Assembly (NCBI RefSeq): GCF_014349235.1
Contig: NZ_JACSOH010000031.1
Coordinates: forward strand, 1-50,004
From: Cytophaga sp. FL35
GTDB lineage: Bacteria > Bacteroidota > Bacteroidia > Flavobacteriales > Flavobacteriaceae
DNA: 50,004 bases
Direction: 5' to 3'
This document shows, piece by piece, positions 42,830-50,004 of this stretch; position 1 is the stretch's first letter, and each line of letters begins with the position of its first letter. The notes under the pieces were generated by a model. The model ran no database searches. It was given only the letters and a program-made list of their open reading frames with translations, and was not told the DNA's origin. Both the position numbers and the translations under genes were made by a program.

Positions 42830-43828
42830 ATGAAAGGAATTATCGGCATGTTGGCTATTAGTCTCATGGTACAAACCGGATTGTATTGCCAAGAGGTGAA
42901 AAAAGGTACCTGGATTGAAATTTTGGATAACTCCGCTTTGGAGGTAATTGATACTACGGCTAAGATTAGGGTAATGGCCAAAGGTTTTAAATGGACCGAA
43001 GGACCCTTGTATTTGGAGGATGAAAAAGCCTTACTTTTTTCGGATATTCCAAATAATACAGTGTTTAAATTACTGGAAGACGGTAAGTTAGATACCTATT
43101 TGAAACCATCCGGATATTTAGGGGCCTCCGAATATGGTGATGAACCGGGTTCCAATGGATTGTTGCTTAGTCCGCAAGGCGAACTGGTTTTAATGCAGCA
43201 TGGGGAACGTCAAGTAGCCAAAATGAAATCGGATTTAAAAATGCCAAAAGCTGAATACGAGGTAATGGCAAATTCCTATAATGGAAAGCGGTTCAACAGC
43301 CCCAATGATGGGGTATTCGATAAAAACGGAAATCTTTATTTTACCGACCCTCCTTATGGCTTGCCCCAAAAAATGGATGACCCAAACAAAGAACTGGACT
43401 TTCAAGGACTTTTTTGTTTAAAAGCTACGGGAGAATTGGTCCTTGTGGATAAATTAACCCGGCCTAATGGCGTGGCCCTTTCAACTGATGGGGATAAATT
43501 GTATGTTGCGGTATCAAACCCGGAACATGCCGTTTGGTATGAATATGATATAATGGACGTAGGTCAGGTGGAGAATAAAAGAATATTCCATAGCGTAACT
43601 TCTTTGGTTAATAAGGAAGGACAACAAGGGCTCCCGGATGGTATGAAAATGCACGCCAAAGGGTTTTTATTTGCAACAGGCCCGGGTGGGGTTTGGGTCT
43701 TTAATAGTAAAAAACCGGTTGCAAGAATCTATACAGGAGAGAAAACGGCTAATTGTGCTTTTGGTGCCAATGATAAAAGTCTATTTATGACTGCCGATGA
43801 TTTTATTCTAAAATTGGATTTGAAATAA
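42830..43828 (+). CDS. SMP-30/gluconolactonase family lactonase, secreted
   Basis: A 332-aa beta-propeller lactonase. A signal peptide spans about residues 1-20 (IIGMLAISLMVQTGLYCQ). The metal-binding residues of the family are Glu in KWTEGPLYLED, Asn in FNSPNDGVFDKNGNLYFTDPP and Asp in KMHAKGFLFATGPGG-adjacent DGMK, with RPNGVALSTDGDKLYVA. It hydrolyses sugar lactones to aldonates, so outside the inner membrane it would make the substrate imported by the GntP protein. The frame opens with TTG at 42821, but the ATG at 42830 gives a cleaner signal peptide. Its stop is 1 nt from the convergent MDR gene. Confidence 0.88.
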   Translation: MKGIIGMLAISLMVQTGLYCQEVKKGTWIEILDNSALEVIDTTAKIRVMAKGFKWTEGPLYLEDEKALLFSDIPNNTVFKLLEDGKLDTYLKPSGYLGASEYGDEPGSNGLLLSPQGELVLMQHGERQVAKMKSDLKMPKAEYEVMANSYNGKRFNSPNDGVFDKNGNLYFTDPPYGLPQKMDDPNKELDFQGLFCLKATGELVLVDKLTRPNGVALSTDGDKLYVAVSNPEHAVWYEYDIMDVGQVENKRIFHSVTSLVNKEGQQGLPDGMKMHAKGFLFATGPGGVWVFNSKKPVARIYTGEKTANCAFGANDKSLFMTADDFILKLDLK

Positions 43829-43829
43829 A

Positions 43830-44798
43830 TCAGTGTTCCATTTGAATAACTACATTACCTACCTTTTGACCTGAGCTAACATATTCGTAAGCATCAACAA
43901 TTTTTTCAAAAGGATAGATTTTGTCAATTAAAGGATGGAATTGCCCGTTTTCAATTAAAACCTTCATTGTATTTAGGCTATCTTTAATATTCGATGGAAT
44001 AGGAAAAATTACTCTTTTTCTTCTAAAGAGCGGCGTAATAAGCGCCCAAAAAATATTGGCACCTCTTTTTCCCAACTCTGTAGAAATGTACACTCCTTTG
44101 GGAGCCAATAGTTTTTTACACTTTCTAAAACTACTCTTACCTACCGCATCAAGCACCAAGTCAAAAGTGCCGGGATATCGTGTGAAGTCTTCTCGGGTAT
44201 AGTCTATCACTGTATCTGCTCCTAAATTTTTTACAAGCTGTAAATGTTCAGTCGCAGCGGTCGCCACAATGTTAAGTCCCCTACTTTTTAATATTTGAAT
44301 GGCGGCACTTCCAATAGCTCCGGTTCCACCATTAACCATAACTTTTTGACCTTCTTTTAACTGTAGTTTATTAATGCAGTTTAGGGCATAGTGTGCTCCT
44401 TCGCAACAAGCTGCGGCTGTTACAAAATCCAGATCACTGGGCATATGTAATAAAGAGTCATTCTCCTCTATAGTCATGAAATGGGAATGAGAGCTCAGAA
44501 TTTCATCGTCAAAACCAAAGACCCTGTCCCCAACTTTAAATTGTTTTACATTTTGGCCTATTTCAATAATCACCCCCGAAAAGTCGGTTCCTGGTGATTG
44601 TTTTTTTGGTTGTGCCAAACCTGTAAAGAATCGGCTAACATAATAGCGAGCGGTTACGAGGCCTTCATCGGTACGGTTTACGGTAGTTGCTTTAACCTGT
44701 ACCAGAATTTCGTTGGATTCAATTTTGGGTATTGGGACATCCTTAATGGTAAAAATGTCCCTGGGCCGTCCATATTTGGAATAACAAAGTGCCTTCAT
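43830..44798 (-). CDS. zinc-independent MDR oxidoreductase (quinone oxidoreductase-like)
   Basis: A 322-aa member of the medium-chain dehydrogenase/reductase family. The N-terminal GroES-like fold is MKALCYSKYGRPRDIFTIKD with KVGDRVFGFD and SPGTDFSGVIIEIG. The Rossmann half is VMVNGGTGAIGSAAIQIL, binding NADPH. There are no structural or catalytic zinc Cys clusters, so it is a reductase of quinones or enones rather than an alcohol dehydrogenase. Substrate unknown. It is not in the aldonate operon: it converges with it. Confidence 0.87.
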   Translation of the reverse strand: MKALCYSKYGRPRDIFTIKDVPIPKIESNEILVQVKATTVNRTDEGLVTARYYVSRFFTGLAQPKKQSPGTDFSGVIIEIGQNVKQFKVGDRVFGFDDEILSSHSHFMTIEENDSLLHMPSDLDFVTAAACCEGAHYALNCINKLQLKEGQKVMVNGGTGAIGSAAIQILKSRGLNIVATAATEHLQLVKNLGADTVIDYTREDFTRYPGTFDLVLDAVGKSSFRKCKKLLAPKGVYISTELGKRGANIFWALITPLFRRKRVIFPIPSNIKDSLNTMKVLIENGQFHPLIDKIYPFEKIVDAYEYVSSGQKVGNVVIQMEH

Positions 44799-44864
44799 TC
44801 CGATGTTGTTTGCCTACAAGTCGTTTGCAAAGACATAATGTTACCACAAAGTTGATTAAATATG

Positions 44865-47330
44865 CTAATTGATCATAAAGAGGGCGTTTGCAAAAAATAA
44901 TTTGCCACTTTCCCAAAAACCTCTGAACAAAGGATTGTCCACCATGAAAACAACTTGCCCTTTTCCGTGGTTAATTGAACCAAAAGTCATGGAGTTTCCA
45001 ATTTTCTTTTTTGCTTCACTACCGGCAAATCCGGAAACGGGTTCTACATTATTTTCATCAAGATATACTACGGTTCCTTTCTCTAAATAGTCATAGGAAT
45101 CACTGCCAAGTTTCATGGAGAAGTAAACTTCATCATAACCATACGCCAAGGGGTGGGTGGTATCCACATGTGTTTTAAATATAGCTCCGGTGATTTCCGT
45201 TTTTATTTGTTCCCTTTGGGAATAATCAAAATTAGGAGCTATTTGAGTACTGTCTTTCACATTTTCCTTTGCTTTTAAGGGAAAGGATTTATTTTTTGCA
45301 AAGGACTTTAGCGCTCCACCCATAGCAATTAGCTTTCCGCCGTTGGAAATCCACTCCGTTATTTTTTCAGAAATGGAATCTGTTAGAAAATTTCCATACC
45401 CATCACCGTCAGGTAAAACGAGAATATCATATTCGTTTAGCGCTACATGGTCAAAATAACTTTCGTCCAAAACGGTAACGGGATACTCCAATTGTTGTTC
45501 AAAAAAGTGCCATACTTCACCGAATCTCAAGGTTGAGGTGGGATTTCCGGTTAAAACGGCAATCTTTGAATTAGGAACCATCTGCACATAATAAGAACCA
45601 AAATCTTTCCCGGCTTCTACAAATCCGGTATTCGTGGGGGTAATCTGTTTATCGTATGCTTTGGCCGCGGTGGACAGTGTTGTCAAAAATGATTTGTTAT
45701 TTTGATTATCAGACTTTGTGATAATCAATGAACCTCTATTATACTTCTGGCCGTCCAGCGTAAAAGGCTTCATGGCAAACCTTACTTTGATTTTATTCTT
45801 TAATAGGTGGGCGAGGAACCGGGCATCGCTAAAACTGTTCCAATGGGCTATGTAAGCGTATGCATCCGTTAGGTTGGGGTTATTATTGACGTTTTTACCA
45901 TCAGCACTAGCCTCGTACTTTATACTGTTTTCCGTAGCTACGGCTTCTAGTCCGTATGCGTAAGGTAAGGACCAGGCGGTAATATCATAAGTGAGGCTAT
46001 CCGTCAATTTGGCTTTGGGTTCGAACAAAACCTTGACCAAAGTGCCTTTCTTTTGGTCCACAGGAACAACAATCGACTTTTCAGTGGCTCTAAGGGTGCC
46101 TGTTTTCCCGGTGGAGTAATGAAACCCCCTAATTGAACCAGAATTGGCTTTTCCGTAGGTAATCTCATGTTGGTCCAATAGGTCCGTTAAAGCTTTTAAC
46201 TTGTCCTTTTTTCCGTTAAGAACATAGCTTTTATATTTATAATCCTTGGTTTGATGAAATTTCTTGAATTCCTCATTTAGTTTTTTTGCATGTTTGGAAG
46301 CAATTTCCAATGTGGAATGGCCTGTTGTTCTATGGTGCTCAATACGATCTTTCAAGGTAAGGGTATCTCCCAGGGAAGTAACAATACCTAACCCGGCGCG
46401 CCCACTTCCGCCTTGCTCATAGGTCATGCCAATACTACCATTATAGGTTGGGTAGGTATCTCCATAGCTGGGATAAAGAAGGTCAAAAACCTCCTTGGTA
46501 AAGTAAAACCAACCATTGGCATCAAAATATTTGGCATGGTTCTTACCTACGGTTACCTGAAATTCCCTCTGAAAATTGGTGATTACCTCATGAAATGGTT
46601 CTGCCGCAGGAGCAAAGTAATAGGGGCTGTCTACTTGTTGCTCGTGAAAATCCACATGTACGTGGGGCAACCATTTATTATAAACTTTAATGCGTTGCTG
46701 GCTCTCTTTTTGGGTAAGCCAAGCCCAATCCCTATTAAGGTCGAACATATAATGATTTGCCCTACCGTTTAACCAAGGTTCATGATGTTCCTTGCTATTA
46801 GGGTCTACTTCATGCGCACTGTTTTTGTATTGACCGTACCAGTTTACGTAACGTTCCCGACCATCAGGATTTACACAGGGGTCAACAATAACCACGGTAT
46901 TCTCCAGATATTCCTTTTTCGTAGTCAGCAATTCATAAACAGTCTGCATCGAAGCTTCTGTGCTAACACTTTCATTGCCGTGTACATTGTAGCTCATCCA
47001 AACAATGGCTATTTCGGGATTGCCCTGTCCATTGGTATTAGCAATGTGCGCTTGGCGTATTTCCTCCAGATTGGCCATATTTTCCGCAGAGGAGATAAAG
47101 GCAAGCATTAGAGGCCTATCTTCATAAGTGGTACCGTATTCCTTTAATTGAATCCGATCAGGATTAGTTTCGCCCAAATGTCCAAAATAGTCCATCACTC
47201 TGTGGTGGCGGGTAAACTTTTCACCTATTTCATAACCCAGAAATTCTGCAGGGCTTTTAAAATTTTGAGCATAGGTTATGGCACCTACTAAAAGCGCCAA
47301 TATGAGTAGGAAAGGTAATTTAAATCGCAT
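44865..47330 (-). CDS. secreted M14 family zinc carboxypeptidase-like protein
   Basis: An 821-aa exported protein with a signal peptide ending AITYAQ. The M14 peptidase domain (about 40-370) has H117-x-x-E120 in NVHGNESVS, the NPDGRERY segment, and the third zinc ligand H229 in HVDFHEQ. A C-terminal region of about 300 residues includes a glutamine amidotransferase-like flavodoxin-type fold (YDILVLPDGDGYGNFL, then NGGKLIAMGGALKSF), as seen in large Bacteroidota M14 proteins. It cleaves peptides in the periplasm or outside the cell; the substrate is not known. Its own -7 box lies upstream. It is transcribed away from bshC. Confidence 0.88.
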   Translation of the reverse strand: MRFKLPFLLILALLVGAITYAQNFKSPAEFLGYEIGEKFTRHHRVMDYFGHLGETNPDRIQLKEYGTTYEDRPLMLAFISSAENMANLEEIRQAHIANTNGQGNPEIAIVWMSYNVHGNESVSTEASMQTVYELLTTKKEYLENTVVIVDPCVNPDGRERYVNWYGQYKNSAHEVDPNSKEHHEPWLNGRANHYMFDLNRDWAWLTQKESQQRIKVYNKWLPHVHVDFHEQQVDSPYYFAPAAEPFHEVITNFQREFQVTVGKNHAKYFDANGWFYFTKEVFDLLYPSYGDTYPTYNGSIGMTYEQGGSGRAGLGIVTSLGDTLTLKDRIEHHRTTGHSTLEIASKHAKKLNEEFKKFHQTKDYKYKSYVLNGKKDKLKALTDLLDQHEITYGKANSGSIRGFHYSTGKTGTLRATEKSIVVPVDQKKGTLVKVLFEPKAKLTDSLTYDITAWSLPYAYGLEAVATENSIKYEASADGKNVNNNPNLTDAYAYIAHWNSFSDARFLAHLLKNKIKVRFAMKPFTLDGQKYNRGSLIITKSDNQNNKSFLTTLSTAAKAYDKQITPTNTGFVEAGKDFGSYYVQMVPNSKIAVLTGNPTSTLRFGEVWHFFEQQLEYPVTVLDESYFDHVALNEYDILVLPDGDGYGNFLTDSISEKITEWISNGGKLIAMGGALKSFAKNKSFPLKAKENVKDSTQIAPNFDYSQREQIKTEITGAIFKTHVDTTHPLAYGYDEVYFSMKLGSDSYDYLEKGTVVYLDENNVEPVSGFAGSEAKKKIGNSMTFGSINHGKGQVVFMVDNPLFRGFWESGKLFFANALFMIN

Positions 47331-47388
47331 TTTTTATAGTTAGCATCCTTTTAAAGACTTTATCTTTTAAAAGAATTTGTAAGCAACT

Positions 47389-47396
47389 CAAATCTA
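47389..47396 (-). promoter_or_regulatory. -7 box TAGATTTG for the M14 peptidase gene
   Basis: It matches TAnnTTTG on the minus strand and lies 58 nt before the start codon at 47330. Confidence 0.4.
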
Positions 47397-47511
47397 GTGA
47401 TTATTATAAGAAGTAGGCCTTCATGGTCCATCACAGGTTCATATTTTGGATAAACGTATTAACGATTTTTTAGGAGGACCTAATGTTGAACTGTTTTATA
47501 TTTACACCCCT

Positions 47512-49119
47512 ATGGATATTGATTGTTTACCTTTTGATCAAACCGGATACTTTTCGGATTTTATTTGTGATTATGTAGCTCAAAAAGAAGAGGTTAAACC
47601 ATTTTACAATCGGTATCCCAATTTGGCCAATTTTGAAGCTCAGATAAAGGAAAAGGCGGAGAGTTTTCCTGAAAAGAATCGCGAAATCCTTTATTCCTCA
47701 TTACAAAAGCAATATGAGGGGTTTCAACTAAGTGAAGCCACACAGACCCACCTTAAAAAATTAAAGGAGCCCATAACTTTCACAGTGGTTACAGGTCATC
47801 AATTGAACCTTTTTACGGGGCCTCTTTACTTCTTATATAAAATTGCGTCTACCGTAAATCTGACCTTGGAACTGAAAAAGGCTTATCCAAAATATAATTA
47901 TGTCCCTATTTATTGGATGGCTACGGAGGATCATGATTTTGAAGAAATTAACTACTTTAATTTTAAGGGAAAGAAGATTCAATGGAATCCGGGTGATGGA
48001 AGAACTGGGGCTGTAGGTCCATTTGATAGTACAGGACTTGAAGATGTTTTTGAAACTTTATCCGATCAACTGGGTAACAGCAAGGACGCCCAAACTTTAA
48101 AGGACTTATTTAAAAAAGCTTATTTAGAACATAGCAATCTTGCCAAGGCTACCAGATATTTGGCTAATGAACTGTTTGGGGAATATGGTTTGGTAATTGT
48201 GGACGGGGATGATGTGAATCTTAAATCCCAACTTGTTCCATATGCCCAAAAAGATATTTTTGAGGGGTTAGGTCATGAAGAGGTTTCTAATACCATTACC
48301 CAAATTCAGCAATTAGGTTCCAATTACGGTATACAGGTCAACCCAAGGGAAATCAATTACTTCTATTTAAAGAATGATATAAGGGCGCGCTTGGTACAAC
48401 AAGATGGAGTTTTCCATGTGTTGGATACGGATCTTAAGTTTACTGAGGAAGAGCTAAGGAAGGAAATGGTGGCACACCCGGAACGTTTTTCTCCAAATGT
48501 GATTGCTAGGCCCTTGTATCAAGAAATTATTTTGCCCAACCTATGTTATGTAGGTGGAGGAGGAGAAATTGCGTATTGGTTACAGTTAAGGTCCATGTTT
48601 GATGGTATGCAAGTGCCGTTTCCCATTTTGTTACTTCGGAATTCTGCATTGGTCATCACCCAGAAACAAAGTGAAAAATTGCAGAAGATGAATCTCAAGG
48701 TGGCCGATTTATTTTTGAAACGTAGTAGTTTTATCAACAAAAAAATAAGGGAGATATCCAATATTGATATCGATTTTTCTCCTCAAAAAAAACTGCTAGA
48801 AGAGCAATTCCAAGGTTTATACGAATTGGCGGAGCAGACGGATAAGTCGTTTCTGGGTGCCGTTAAGGCCCAAGAGGTAAAACAAAAAAAGGGATTGGAT
48901 AACTTAGAAAAAAGATTGTTAAAGGCGCAGAAGCGAAAACTAAAGGATCAGGTAAGTAGAATGAGTGAAATTCAAAATGAACTTTTTCCCAATGGTTCTT
49001 TACAGGAGCGCACTCTAAATTTCTCTGAACTTTATTTGGAACTTGGCGAGGACCTTATTCCTATGTTATTGAAAGCCTTTAAACCGTTGGACTTAAAATT
49101 CTCAATTTTAAAGTTTTAG
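47512..49119 (+). CDS. bshC: bacillithiol biosynthesis cysteine-adding enzyme BshC
   Basis: A 535-aa protein, close to the length of Bacillus BshC (about 539). It joins cysteine to glucosaminyl-malate as the last step of bacillithiol synthesis. Diagnostic segments are FTVVTGHQLNLFTGPLYFLYKI, PIYWMATEDHDFEEINYFNF, GDGRTGAVGPF and CYVGGGGEIAYWLQLRSMF, with the C-terminal coiled coil of the family (about 430-500). The open frame starts at TTG 47446, but family members begin close to the DCLPFDQTGYFSDFICDY segment, so I place the start at the ATG at 47512. It overlaps the convergent PNPOx-like gene by 4 nt. Confidence 0.95.
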   Translation: MDIDCLPFDQTGYFSDFICDYVAQKEEVKPFYNRYPNLANFEAQIKEKAESFPEKNREILYSSLQKQYEGFQLSEATQTHLKKLKEPITFTVVTGHQLNLFTGPLYFLYKIASTVNLTLELKKAYPKYNYVPIYWMATEDHDFEEINYFNFKGKKIQWNPGDGRTGAVGPFDSTGLEDVFETLSDQLGNSKDAQTLKDLFKKAYLEHSNLAKATRYLANELFGEYGLVIVDGDDVNLKSQLVPYAQKDIFEGLGHEEVSNTITQIQQLGSNYGIQVNPREINYFYLKNDIRARLVQQDGVFHVLDTDLKFTEEELRKEMVAHPERFSPNVIARPLYQEIILPNLCYVGGGGEIAYWLQLRSMFDGMQVPFPILLLRNSALVITQKQSEKLQKMNLKVADLFLKRSSFINKKIREISNIDIDFSPQKKLLEEQFQGLYELAEQTDKSFLGAVKAQEVKQKKGLDNLEKRLLKAQKRKLKDQVSRMSEIQNELFPNGSLQERTLNFSELYLELGEDLIPMLLKAFKPLDLKFSILKF

Positions 49120-49667
49120 GGCACCAAAAATTCTCCGTTCCAATCACTATTTTCTTTAGAAAACCTGACCCTAATGTGGTTGGGTCTTTTTAGTTTTAGG
49201 TACTCAATTTTAAATGGTTCCACTTCAATGGCGCAGAAGTAATGGTCATTGGTTAGGTATTCTACATGATCTGGGTTGCTTATTTCGCTGCCAGGTGCCT
49301 TGTGGCTAGTATAATCTTTTTTACTGTTCTCATGTATGTTACTCCAATACCTGTCTTTGGCATCTTCATCCTTTAAAATATATGCTAGGCCCTCAACTTT
49401 TAGCTGCAGTAAAAGTTCCGGATGGTAAAATAACATGCTAACCCGGTTGTTTTCTTTAATATGAAGCACTTTTTTTGAGCGCTTGTCCGTATAAAAAATA
49501 AGGTTGAGATTCTCGTTAACATGCCTTAAAACAACGGTTCGCAGTCTGGCCAGTCGTTCATTCCCCACAGTGCCTAATGTGACAAACCTATAGGGGTGTT
49601 CTTTTTCTGTTACGCTTTTATTGAGCTCTTCTGTCAGCTCAGACCAAAAATGTTGTGTCATGACCAT
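49116..49667 (-). CDS. pyridoxamine 5'-phosphate oxidase-like flavin-binding protein
   Basis: A 183-aa split-barrel flavin-binding protein. TLGTVGNERLARLRTVVLRHVN and LIFYTDKRSKKVLHIKENN are typical of the PNPOx-like superfamily, and DRYWSNIHENSKKDY with the C-terminal PNHIRVRFSKENSDWNGEFLVP corresponds to the dimerisation end of PdxH relatives. It lacks the full C-terminal PLP-binding motif of true PdxH, so it is more likely a general flavin- or heme-linked oxidoreductase of this family. MVMT offers two starts; ATG at 49661 is equally possible. It converges with bshC. Confidence 0.83.
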   Translation of the reverse strand: MVMTQHFWSELTEELNKSVTEKEHPYRFVTLGTVGNERLARLRTVVLRHVNENLNLIFYTDKRSKKVLHIKENNRVSMLFYHPELLLQLKVEGLAYILKDEDAKDRYWSNIHENSKKDYTSHKAPGSEISNPDHVEYLTNDHYFCAIEVEPFKIEYLKLKRPNHIRVRFSKENSDWNGEFLVP

Positions 49668-49737
49668 AAGTTTTTAGATAAAATTAGAAAAAAGTTCCTT
49701 TTTAGGTAGGGTATTTCATGAGGGGGGTGTTATAGAT

Positions 49738-49838
49738 ATAAATTGCTATGAAAAAGATTTAATTCTTTGAATTAGTTTATGTGTTTAGGTTGGTTTTTTG
49801 ATTTTGATGTAAAGCCTGGGTTTGGTAGCCCGGGCTTT
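49738..49838 (+). ncRNA. candidate structured RNA similar in layout to the element at 25643
   Basis: The gene-free stretch 49668-50004 contains GCTATGAAAAAG (49745-49756) and TTAGGTTG (49785-49792), both identical to segments of the 25643 element and in the same order (40 nt apart here, 45 nt there), ending in a terminator. A weak closing stem (ATAAA 49738-49742 with TTTAT 49776-49780) and a 5-bp hairpin (AAAGA 49753-49757, TCTTT 49764-49768) can form. No exact -7 box precedes it. After 49840 to the window end I see only AT-rich noncoding sequence. Confidence 0.25.
49811..49838 (+). terminator. terminator hairpin in the right-end intergenic region
   Basis: AAAGCCTGGG (49811-49820) pairs with CCCGGGCTTT (49829-49838), 10 bp with one G-T wobble and an 8-nt loop. 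There is no plus-strand gene before it in the window except bshC, 690 nt upstream on the other side of the minus-strand PNPOx gene, so it must end an RNA starting nearby or serve a gene read from the right. Confidence 0.7.
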
Positions 49839-50004
49839 TCTTTGTTCTTACCTATCGTTTTTTGGATTTTTCAGTAAAAAAGACTTTTTCTTCCAGACTC
49901 TCTTTTATCCTGCATCAACTACTTTTTACAAGCTTTTCTAACTCCTTTTCTTTAAAACTTTAGATTGTATTTAAAAGGTGTATATTGTTCTGATATTACA
50001 ATAA

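Noticed and set aside
47446-47511. Upstream extension of the bshC frame
   Set aside because: Family members begin near DCLPFDQTGYFS, and the extension starts with TTG.
1-50004. tRNA, rRNA, IS element, integrase or prophage
   Set aside because: I looked for these and saw no sequence supporting any; the absence is by eye only and not by a dedicated search.

Overview
The window looks like a chromosomal segment of a marine-type member of the Flavobacteriaceae (Bacteroidota). The evidence is a type IX secretion (T9SS) surface cluster with type B sorting domains and a PorP/SprF-like protein, Bacteroidota-style promoters (-7 box TAnnTTTG, sometimes with a TTG 20-21 nt upstream), almost no Shine-Dalgarno signals, the rpmB-rpmG-DUF4295-ftsY block, and a bacillithiol synthesis gene. 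Base composition is AT-rich by eye, except for the collagen-like repeat at the left edge, which is clearly GC-rich. I see no phage, IS element, CRISPR array, rRNA or tRNA, and the genes look intact.

Layout. 1-4416: a surface operon with the 3' part of a collagen-like (Gly-X-Y) protein, a T9SS type B cargo protein and a PorP/SprF-like outer-membrane protein. 4684-8169: a second, larger T9SS type B protein whose C-terminal third is paralogous to the first. 8270-10637: idi, queD-like, peroxiredoxin and manA, tightly packed. 10702-16212: a small conserved-looking protein, then on the minus strand a DUF4369 lipoprotein, a DUF819 membrane protein, a Cof-type HAD phosphatase and penicillin-binding protein 1A. 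16321-20771: an S1/P1 nuclease, an intergenic structured element, an AlkB-like dioxygenase with an AraC regulator, a secreted protein, a DoxX-like protein and a MOSC protein. 20988-23477: an SglT-type sodium symporter and myo-inositol oxygenase, apparently an inositol uptake and oxidation pair. 23552-31243: htpG, a noncoding stretch with a candidate small RNA, a KAS III enzyme, a CoA-binding protein, a second sodium symporter, recR and a 2-oxo acid dehydrogenase E2. 31410-38705: an outer-membrane barrel protein, an exonuclease, an FAH-family enzyme, an Hpt protein, cinA, rpmB-rpmG-DUF4295, ftsY and a serine-hydrolase lipoprotein. 38812-49667: rimO, an aldonate operon (galactonate dehydratase, GntP permease, SMP-30 lactonase) with an operator-like palindrome, an MDR oxidoreductase, a secreted M14 peptidase, bshC and a PNPOx-like flavoprotein.

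How the parts work together. The left end is a cell-surface or adhesion module exported by T9SS. Two small sugar/polyol modules (inositol, and galactonate/gluconate) each pair an importer with its first enzymes. The rest is mostly housekeeping: isoprenoids, queuosine-type pterins, cell wall, ribosome, SRP receptor, chaperone and thiol chemistry.

The least explained features are a compact candidate small RNA at 25643-25750 (a 9-bp closing stem, its own -7 box and a strong terminator), a partly similar element at 49738-49838, and a structured 3' intergenic element at 17226-17345. Several start codons were moved downstream of long open-frame extensions because a TAnnTTTG box or family alignment places the real start there; each case is noted in its entry.
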